Shown here: piece after piece, positions 7,101 to 13,189 of the stretch
How the letters are laid out: every line of letters starts with the position of its first letter
Position numbering within the stretch: the stretch's first letter is position 1
From: Candidatus Poseidoniales archaeon
Lineage (GTDB): Archaea; Thermoplasmatota; Poseidoniia; Poseidoniales; Poseidoniaceae
Direction of reading: 5' to 3'
Assembly (NCBI GenBank): GCA_009887135.1
Contig: QXYA01000070.1
Coordinates: 1 to 17,913, forward strand
Length of the DNA stretch: 17,913 bases
Program-made: the position numbers and the translations under genes
The notes under the pieces: model-generated
Seen by the model: only the letters and a program-made list of their open reading frames with translations
Databases searched by the model: none
Told to the model about the DNA's origin: nothing

Positions 7101-7654
7101 ACTTCACTATCGGAGCATACAGGCCTGATGAATGTCGAAACGAGTTTGGAACATCCACCACAGATCGCTTTGGCTGCCCCGACTCTGATAACGATGGGAT
7201 GTCGAATCTAAACGATCCATGCGAATGGGATCCTGAAATTACAACAGGTATTCGCGGACAGGTCGTTTGTGCAATAACAGAAGATCCGAACAGAGTTGAA
7301 GAAGACGATGCCTCCGAGGTCAAAGCCGAGGGATCCAATACCCTTCTCTATGCCATGGGCGGAATCATCGCATTCATGCTCGCATCGATTCTCATCGCTA
7401 TGCTTGCACGCCAAGCAAGTCGAAATCGATTGATGAAAGAACGAGCCGTTGAGCGTAAGATTGAATCCCAACTCATGGACGAAGAAGAACGCCGTGAGCA
7501 ATGGGTTGCCCATTATGTCGCAAATGGTGAATTTGACAAGGCACGGGAACTCGGCTGGGTAGACCCTGCATCTGTGCCTGCATGGAAGCAGCACGAGATT
7601 CAACAACAGGAACAATTGCAAGCATCCATCCCAACAATGCTCGACTTGGATTGA
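4184..7654 (+). CDS. Large membrane-anchored surface protein: seven WD40-like blades on a calcium-repeat stalk
   Basis: Predicted exported cell-surface protein of 1156 residues. Residues 1-31 form a Sec signal peptide (RR, then a hydrophobic LTLVALMILVVFLPF core, then ATNA). One thrombospondin-type-3-like calcium unit follows (about 33-75). Residues 93-406 contain seven WD40-like blades, each with an FSPDG/WSPDG-type turn, starting near residues 93, 133, 179, 231, 272, 319 and 379. Residues 409-1013 are a long array of Asp-rich calcium repeats. Residues 1054-1076 form a transmembrane helix followed by RQASRNRLMKER, so the tail is cytoplasmic by the positive-inside rule. The last 80 residues are charged and helical. 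Function is not known. The shape suggests a ligand-binding propeller held off the membrane by a calcium-stiffened stalk. The gene has its own TATA-like box and is followed 54 bp later by the membrane-bound regulator. Adhesin, receptor and surface-layer component are the alternatives. Confidence 0.85.
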   Translation: MSSDSTQASRRGLTLVALMILVVFLPFATNAADSDGDGIEDSLDDCPWASGTSTIDRDGCPDKDNDGTSDFNDGWTTSNPNFQNDFTTSSSSDYNAVDFSPDGKLIVTGSDDNFLRIWNVSTHVNERSVQTGDDVRAVSFSNDGQYVAAGIDDDTINIYYATDLTSVHGSISVDVGGGDQVNSVEFSPDSSLVAVAIGRSGNGGTNGEVKLIKVSDGLQLGNGMNPNGEDRFYDAAFSPDGQFIALAGNGDFFIVNVTSRTTITSNGDPQSAVNEIAWSPDGNYISMCGAWEGSSSSFDMYAYTGTSLARIWQKTHSSSCFATDFTYDSKQVVAGISYYQGDGATARVYSSDVGLLIDSVNGPRPGGCTSGGGGNNCGSIEGAAWSPDSTFLVTTQSRNDQGVYYWFADLDEDNDGYNTTDQGDGIVDAFPTDGSQWADADNDGYGDNPAPALQPDECPSVFGNSTEDRFGCLDADGDGWSDLNDWAPANKEQWVDADNDGYGDNYLFDLATNQLHLNQRGDAFPDDATQWNDTDGDGWGDNYENASWNSYRAPEWPGLIIVGAQNIDVFPIDRTQWRDTDGDWVGDEQMSDRPDGCPTIYGDSIYDRLGCVDTDSDGYSDPDANWPATTDCYGADAFPNDPTQWCDEDNDGFGSNPEGNNPDDCPNQAGPSNQNEFGCPDRDGDGWSNSGDPFPDDETQWIDTDGDNYGDNQSGNNPDAFPNDASQWRDQDGDGYGDNPGGTNGDRFPGDPLQWSDFDNDGYGDNFVDVDGDGVSEGISDVCPQTYGESSNAASRGCPDSDGDGYTDPLDAFPTQPLQWADTDGDGYGDNTQFTDGDECIDVFGKSMYNGRQGCPDTDLDGYGDPDGDWQPKPDCTGADAFPDDPLQWCDKDGDGVGDNYVVTNKTVVDEENPGLMIEICEHIGDAFPNDATQSSDIDCDGRGDNATGISPDAFPLRVSQQDDNDGDGYGNNFTIGAYRPDECRNEFGTSTTDRFGCPDSDNDGMSNLNDPCEWDPEITTGIRGQVVCAITEDPNRVEEDDASEVKAEGSNTLLYAMGGIIAFMLASILIAMLARQASRNRLMKERAVERKIESQLMDEEERREQWVAHYVANGEFDKARELGWVDPASVPAWKQHEIQQQEQLQASIPTMLDLD
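5408..7223 (+). repeat. Protein-level calcium-binding repeat array (two alternating unit types)
   Basis: The encoded protein carries about twelve copies of a 21-residue unit: DAFPxDxxQW followed by xDxDGDGYGDN. About six copies of a second unit, DxCPxxxGxSxxDRxGCPD then xDGDGxSD, are interspersed. A seventh copy of the second unit lies before the propeller near the N-terminus. The second type carries a paired-cysteine pattern typical of thrombospondin type 3 modules. The copies have diverged at DNA level, so this is an old protein repeat rather than a recent tandem expansion. Confidence 0.85.
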
Positions 7655-7681
7655 GTTTACGCATTGTTTGTACCGCTGCCC

Positions 7682-7687
7682 TTTAAG
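7682..7687 (+). promoter_or_regulatory. TATA-like box upstream of the membrane-bound winged-helix regulator
   Basis: TTTAAG is centred about 24 bp before ATG 7709, matching the spacing seen upstream of the surface protein gene. No Shine-Dalgarno precedes the ATG. This suggests the regulator has its own, probably leaderless, transcript despite being only 54 bp after the previous gene. Confidence 0.45.
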
Positions 7688-7708
7688 TGAGGGAGACTAT
7701 GGAAAATC

Positions 7709-10294
7709 ATGGCAGAGGCGCGTACGCGGCTATTGGTAGCATCCATGTTGGTGCTTCTTCTTGCCAGCCTTGTGCCAGTACAAGCTGACGGTGAAACACC
7801 TGTACGTCTTGAAACCGAACTCATCAACGCTCCTCTAACACCTTGGTATGGCCCAGGAGATATTGTCGAACTTTCTTCTGCTCTCATCAATGATGGAGTT
7901 CAGACCTCGATTACAGAGGACCCTTCCTGTGGAACAGTCATGATTGTGAGCGATCAATCTGGAACTGTAATTATCGATGAGCGAACGACTTGTCGTGGTC
8001 AAAGCAGAGGGTTGGATGTTGCTTCAGGGACAACTGCTCTCGATTCTCACACATGGAATCTGGAAGATGCTTCAGGCGATCAAGTTGCACCGGGGACCTA
8101 CACCGTTACAGTCGAACTTGCAGGCTCAGAACTGAGTTCATCTGTTGACGTCAATGTTCAACAGAATGCTGGGCTTCCATCCGAATTAGTCTACTCCAGT
8201 ACACTTGCCTATCTCGGCGACTCAGTCGCCGTAGGAGAACCGATGGTCTTATCCTACAAGGTGTACAACCCAACAGCCCTTCCCATCGAATTGTCTGTAA
8301 CTGAGGAATGTAAACTTCTCATCGCCTTTGAGTCGAATCTCTTTGGTCCAACCTGCACACCTCTGGTTGAGACAATCGAGCCATTCTCAACCTTCGCTCT
8401 TGGCCACTCCTTGTTGCACGCAACTCAACAAGGCGAATCCTCCATCGTTGTAACAACTCCTGATGGCATGATCATCAACACACATTCACTCACAGTTTCA
8501 CAGGGCGAGTTAGCGACTGAACCCCTCGAATCATCAATCAACACCCTTTCCAATTCTTTCATTCAAGGCGAATTACTTGAAGGAACTATGACTCTGGAAA
8601 ATATATTCGATGAGAATGTCTTGCTCCAGTTCACAAACACATGTAGAATGACCTACTGGGTCGTTGATTCACTCGGCAATGTTGTCTTTGATACCCTCTC
8701 TCAAAGCAATTGTAATAACGCTGAATATGACATGGTATTAGGCCCATCTGAACTGACCATGTTTGCTATGCAAGGTTGGGCTTTTGCAGATTCACAAGGC
8801 TGTGCAATCCGTTCTGGAGCATATGTTGTTGTAACTGAAGTGCCGGAGTTTGGTTACTTTGCTTCGAAAGAAATCGACTTCCGACGAACCAGTTCTGTGA
8901 ACTGTGATTCAAGCCCACTTCCAGTTGTGGATATCGAAATTGAAGCGAATGAAGCAGATGTTATTGAATTTGAATTACTTCTAAACGGTGATGTGGGCGG
9001 TTCTGAAATTCATTGGCTTGAAGCATGTAAAGCCACACTCCAGATGTGGGATATGAATTTAGAATCAAAGATAATTGACAAGAATATTCTATGCAGTTCT
9101 GACGAAAGTATTGACGACTCATTGCAAATCACAAACGCAGACACGCTCCGATTCAGCATTACAGACTTAGACGAATACGAGTTTGCTGAAGGCGAATATC
9201 GAGTACGTCTTCACCTTGCTATCGATCAAGATGTCGATGCTGAGCAAACCTTCACGTGGCCATTACCAGCAGAAGAGGTCCAGGACGTTGAAACGAACGA
9301 CAATGGGGGCGCAACTGTACAACCAGTTGTCCTTATCACAGGAATGTGGAATGATGTCTCAACCTCTGACGGAACCTGTTGGATGATTGAAGATGCGGAA
9401 GAAAACGTCCGTATGATGTCAAGTAATTCCATCGCAACTTGGAGCCCAGAACGAGGCGCTTCAGGTATGTATGAGGCTGTCCAAACCGAAGCCAACACGC
9501 CATGCAGTCGATTTACAGCAGACAGTTATCAGATTCAATCTGTCATTGATGAACAACCATTTGTTATCGAAGAGACCGTTACTGAAACTGAAGGTACAGA
9601 AAATATTGTTCTTGAGAATGAAGAGACCCTTCCTGACTGGGCTCCGCAAGCAGTTGCTGCTGTAACGATTGGTGCGCTTCTTTCGATGCTTGGCTTCGCT
9701 GCATTCAACAACGAAGCACTTCGTGTATCTGTTACGCTTTCAGGCCTCTGGATACTTGGCCTCATTGGTCGAACTTCAGAAACGACTGATGGACGGTTCC
9801 AACGTGGACGGCTCATGGGGTACTTGACGGCAAACCCTGGATGCCACTTCCGAGCATTACTGTCAGCTCTCGATATGAGCAATGGGCAACTGTCCCATCA
9901 CCTTCGTGTACTTGAGCAAGAAGAGAGCCTATGGAGACGCAAAGACGGTCGCTTAGTCCGCTATTATCCATTAACAAACAACCTTCATCCAATGCTTGAA
10001 GATGAGGATTTACCCGTTCCAATCCTAGCCCCAGATCCTCTTTCTCTACAAGGAAAGATTCTGCTGGTCCTCGATCAAGATGGCGAACTTGGAGATTTCC
10101 CAACGCAAGCGGAACTCGCCAAGCGACTTGATAAATCACAGCAATTGATTTCTCATCATCTTCGAACACTCGAGAAGTACGGCCTGATTGAAGGTCGTCG
10201 AATGGGAATGCGAAACCGATACAAACTCACCAAGGAAGCAATGTTCCTTCTCGAAACGAATGAAGCGTTTTTGCGCAACGAGTTGACCTTCTGA
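7709..10294 (+). CDS. Transmembrane one-component regulator: BsuPI-like ectodomains, membrane anchor, two cytoplasmic winged helices
   Basis: Predicted membrane-anchored transcription regulator of 861 residues. Residues 1-26 are a signal peptide (LLVASMLVLLLASLVPVQA). Residues 30-640 are extracellular and contain at least four Ig-like domains resembling the BsuPI fold; the first has the typical strand pattern ending in VAPGTYTVTVEL (127-137). Each holds a cysteine pair: C74/C95, C201/C216, C312/C335, C440/C462. Residues 646-666 form a transmembrane helix. A second hydrophobic stretch lies at about 673-687. Two winged helices follow: about 695-757 (RGRLMGYLTANPGCHFRALL, then NGQLSHHLRVLEQEE and DGRLVRYYPL) and about 780-850 (TQAELAKRLDKSQQLISHHL). 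This matches the archaeal class of membrane wHTH regulators with the RGxxxGYIxxNPGxH signature. It likely senses a surface event and controls transcription directly. Target genes are unknown; the preceding surface gene and leuS are candidates by position only. Confidence 0.82.
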   Translation: MAEARTRLLVASMLVLLLASLVPVQADGETPVRLETELINAPLTPWYGPGDIVELSSALINDGVQTSITEDPSCGTVMIVSDQSGTVIIDERTTCRGQSRGLDVASGTTALDSHTWNLEDASGDQVAPGTYTVTVELAGSELSSSVDVNVQQNAGLPSELVYSSTLAYLGDSVAVGEPMVLSYKVYNPTALPIELSVTEECKLLIAFESNLFGPTCTPLVETIEPFSTFALGHSLLHATQQGESSIVVTTPDGMIINTHSLTVSQGELATEPLESSINTLSNSFIQGELLEGTMTLENIFDENVLLQFTNTCRMTYWVVDSLGNVVFDTLSQSNCNNAEYDMVLGPSELTMFAMQGWAFADSQGCAIRSGAYVVVTEVPEFGYFASKEIDFRRTSSVNCDSSPLPVVDIEIEANEADVIEFELLLNGDVGGSEIHWLEACKATLQMWDMNLESKIIDKNILCSSDESIDDSLQITNADTLRFSITDLDEYEFAEGEYRVRLHLAIDQDVDAEQTFTWPLPAEEVQDVETNDNGGATVQPVVLITGMWNDVSTSDGTCWMIEDAEENVRMMSSNSIATWSPERGASGMYEAVQTEANTPCSRFTADSYQIQSVIDEQPFVIEETVTETEGTENIVLENEETLPDWAPQAVAAVTIGALLSMLGFAAFNNEALRVSVTLSGLWILGLIGRTSETTDGRFQRGRLMGYLTANPGCHFRALLSALDMSNGQLSHHLRVLEQEESLWRRKDGRLVRYYPLTNNLHPMLEDEDLPVPILAPDPLSLQGKILLVLDQDGELGDFPTQAELAKRLDKSQQLISHHLRTLEKYGLIEGRRMGMRNRYKLTKEAMFLLETNEAFLRNELTF

Positions 10295-10347
10295 AATCCC
10301 TTTGCTGGGGTGGATTGAAGAAGGAAAGCAGTAACGCAGGTTTGTCT

Positions 10348-10355
10348 AAGGAGTG
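10348..10355 (+). promoter_or_regulatory. Shine-Dalgarno site that decides the leuS start
   Basis: AAGGAGTG lies 6-8 bases before ATG 10362. Three in-frame GTG codons (10353, 10356, 10359) overlap or directly follow it, too close to be used with this site, so the ATG is the better start. No TATA-like box is evident 24 bp upstream, so leuS may be read through from the regulator gene, 67 bp before it. Confidence 0.7.
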
Positions 10356-10361
10356 GTGGTG

Positions 10362-13187
10362 ATGTCGGACGAGCGTAAAACGACCGATGAAGTTGCATGG
10401 CAACAAGCATGGGATGACGCAAAGGTCTTCATTGCCGAAAAGAACGCCTCTAAACCCAAATTCTACTGTCTCGAAATGTATCCTTATCCATCTGGAAAGA
10501 TGCATATGGGCCACGTTCGAAACTATTCTATCGGAGACGCTGTAGCCCGATATAAGCGAATGAAAGGATTCAATGTTCTCTATCCAATGGGATTTGATTC
10601 ATTCGGAATGCCTGCAGAAAACTCAGCCATTGCTGAAGGCGGTCATCCTCACGATATTACAGAGAGAAACATGGCTTCGATTACAGAACAAATCAAGCGA
10701 ATGGGATTCTCTTATGATTGGAATCGTATGGTCAAGAGCCATGATCCGCAATATTACAAGTGGAATCAACTGTTCTTTACCCGATTCTTCAAGTCTGGAC
10801 TTGCCTATCGAGAATACGCCCCAGTGAACTGGTGTGATTCCTGTTCAACCGTTCTTGCAAATGAGCAAGTCAAAGCTGGACGATGTTGGCGATGCAATGG
10901 ACCTGTCCGCCAAAAGGACATGAGTCAATGGTTCATCGACATTACAAAGTATGCTCAAGAACTTCTTGATGGATTGAAGACAATCGATTTCCCAGACAGT
11001 GTTCGCTCGATGCAAGAAGACTGGCTTGGCCGCTCTGAAGGTGTTGAAATCGAATTCGGAATCGAAGATTCAGATGAAACAATCCGCGTCTTTACGACAC
11101 GTCCAGACACCCTATTTGGCGTTACATTCGTTACACTAGCACCCGAACACCCACTGGCTGAAGAATTGGTCAAAGGGACCGATTACGAATCGGATTGGAA
11201 ATCTATGTATGATGTCTATGCAAACATGAGTGAATTCGATCGAATCAAGAACCTCAACAAAAAGGAAGGTGTATCTCTCGGTAAGTTTGCAATCCATCCA
11301 TTGACTGGGGAACGTATTCCAATCTGGGCTGGTAACTTCGTTCTCGCTTCGTACGGTACAGGTGCTGTCATGGCCGTTCCAGGACATGATGAGCGTGATT
11401 TTGATTTCGCTCAAACCTACGGCCTTCCGATTCGAAGAGTTCTCATTGAGAAGGAAGATGGAGATGCTTCGGAAGAACTTGACAAGGCCTTTACTGATGA
11501 TGGGTTCATGGTGAATTCAACTTCTGATGGATTTGATGGGCGCTACGGTGATGATGCAAGAGATGCGGTTGCAAGCGCTCTTGAATCCATGGATAAGGGT
11601 GAACGAAGAGTCAATTGGAAAATACGTCCATGGCTTATCTCCCGACAACGTTACTGGGGAACGCCAATACCAATTGTTCACTGCAAAGACTGTGGAGCAG
11701 TCCCTGTTCCAGAAGATCAACTCCCGGTTGAACTTCCTCGAGATGTTGTCTTCGATGGAAAAGGAAATCCATTGGAAACATCCGCTTCGTTCCTCAACAC
11801 AACGTGTCCTGAATGTGGAAAGGCAGCGCAACGCGAGACCGATACGATGGATACGTTTGTTGATTCATCTTGGTACTTCTTACGCTATACTGATGCAACC
11901 AACCATGATTCTTGGTATGAATCAGACATTGCTGATTACTGGATGAATGTTGATTTCTATTGCGGTGGAATTGAACATGCACAGATGCATTTGATCTATG
12001 CTCGATTTTACACCAAAGCCCTTCGGGACCTTGGTTTCCATACCATTGATGAGCCATTCAGTGAATTGCTTTGTCAGGGAATGGTCAACAAAGGGGCTCC
12101 GTTCTGTGAAACCTGTTCCATTACACTCTCAGTTGACCATGCAGGATCACCATGCCCTCACTGCGATTCTCCATTGACGCAACGTTCTGCAAAGATGAGT
12201 AAATCGCTTGGAAACACCGTTTCGCCTGAACAGATGATCGAAGAATTCGGAGCAGACACTGTTCGACTGTTCATTCTCTTTGCTGCAAACCCAACGGCTG
12301 GTATGGATTGGTCAGATACTGCGCTCGAAGCAAATCATCGAGTTATGATGCAATTGCAGACAATGCCTGAACAACTCCTCGCTTGGGATGGTGCTCCAAG
12401 TAGCATCGATGCATGGATGATGGCTCGACTTCGCCAACGTGTTCAACAATGGACTGATGCAATGGACCGATTCGATTTGAGAAGAGCTGTTGAATGCTCT
12501 CATTATGACATGGTCAAAGACATCAACTGGTACGTTCGTCGTGGTGGCGGAAATGCCGACGTTGGCCGAGAAGTTCTCGAAGCATGGACGCATATGATTG
12601 CAGTAGCAACACCTCACCTTGCTGAAGACTGGTGGTCCTATTTGGGAGGGGAAGGCCTTCTTGCTGCCCATACATTCACTGAAATGGAACCGTGTTCACT
12701 TGAAGATCAGGAACTCCTCGATGGTGAGACACTGATTCGAGATCTGCTTGAACAAGCGCGTAAGGTTCGCAGCGTTGCAGAACGTCATCTCGACGGAGAA
12801 GCAACTTCACTCACCATCGTTACAGCTGCTCCTTGGCGTTACGAAATGGCGGAAATGGCACTTCATCATCTTGCTGAAGGAAACAATGTCAAGTCGTTCA
12901 TGGGAATCCTTACACAATCAGATCTTGCTCAAGGGGAACATCGTGGAGAACGACTTGGATTCTGGAACAAGCGTATGCTCCCTCAAGTGTTCAAATGGGA
13001 TGATGAAAAGAAGCGAGTCCTTCTTTCAAATCTTGAAGAGAACAGTATTTATCGAAACAGTACAGACTTCATTGCAAATGAACTCGGCCTTGATAGCGTC
13101 GATGTTGTGCACGGTGAAAGCGAAGAGGATACAACTGGAAAAGCAGGCGTTGCGATTCCTTTGTCTCCAGCATTCATCTACGCTTGA
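10362..13187 (+). CDS. leuS: Leucyl-tRNA synthetase, bacterial type
   Basis: Charges tRNA-Leu with leucine in the cytoplasm. 941 residues from ATG 10362. The class I motifs are present: HMGH at 48-51 within EMYPYPSGKMHMGHVRNY, and KMSKS at 611-615. The CP1 editing domain is complete, with TTRPDTLFG and the conserved Asp in GHDERDFDFA. EMYPYPSG, FGMPAENSA, LPVELPRDV and MDTFVDSSWYFLRY are signatures of the bacterial-type enzyme rather than the typical archaeal one. Zinc-knuckle-like cysteine pairs occur at C158/C161 with C175/C178, and at C441/C444 with C482/C485. A third set, C582/C585 with C598/C601, sits just before KMSKS, where bacterial enzymes carry the leucine-specific domain. The stop is two bases from the stop of the convergent surface-protein gene. 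Function is secure; the origin by transfer from bacteria is inferred from motifs. Confidence 0.97.
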   Translation: MSDERKTTDEVAWQQAWDDAKVFIAEKNASKPKFYCLEMYPYPSGKMHMGHVRNYSIGDAVARYKRMKGFNVLYPMGFDSFGMPAENSAIAEGGHPHDITERNMASITEQIKRMGFSYDWNRMVKSHDPQYYKWNQLFFTRFFKSGLAYREYAPVNWCDSCSTVLANEQVKAGRCWRCNGPVRQKDMSQWFIDITKYAQELLDGLKTIDFPDSVRSMQEDWLGRSEGVEIEFGIEDSDETIRVFTTRPDTLFGVTFVTLAPEHPLAEELVKGTDYESDWKSMYDVYANMSEFDRIKNLNKKEGVSLGKFAIHPLTGERIPIWAGNFVLASYGTGAVMAVPGHDERDFDFAQTYGLPIRRVLIEKEDGDASEELDKAFTDDGFMVNSTSDGFDGRYGDDARDAVASALESMDKGERRVNWKIRPWLISRQRYWGTPIPIVHCKDCGAVPVPEDQLPVELPRDVVFDGKGNPLETSASFLNTTCPECGKAAQRETDTMDTFVDSSWYFLRYTDATNHDSWYESDIADYWMNVDFYCGGIEHAQMHLIYARFYTKALRDLGFHTIDEPFSELLCQGMVNKGAPFCETCSITLSVDHAGSPCPHCDSPLTQRSAKMSKSLGNTVSPEQMIEEFGADTVRLFILFAANPTAGMDWSDTALEANHRVMMQLQTMPEQLLAWDGAPSSIDAWMMARLRQRVQQWTDAMDRFDLRRAVECSHYDMVKDINWYVRRGGGNADVGREVLEAWTHMIAVATPHLAEDWWSYLGGEGLLAAHTFTEMEPCSLEDQELLDGETLIRDLLEQARKVRSVAERHLDGEATSLTIVTAAPWRYEMAEMALHHLAEGNNVKSFMGILTQSDLAQGEHRGERLGFWNKRMLPQVFKWDDEKKRVLLSNLEENSIYRNSTDFIANELGLDSVDVVHGESEEDTTGKAGVAIPLSPAFIYA

Positions 13188-13189
13188 GA

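Noticed and set aside
7699..7701. ATG ten bases before the chosen start of the membrane regulator
   Set aside because: It is in a different frame from the regulator and does not lead into any recognisable protein.
10353..10361. GTG start codons for leuS upstream of ATG 10362
   Set aside because: They overlap or touch the Shine-Dalgarno AAGGAGTG and leave no spacer; the ATG has proper spacing.
11527..11946. 139-codon open frame within leuS
   Set aside because: Out of frame with a fully convincing leucyl-tRNA synthetase; no independent evidence.
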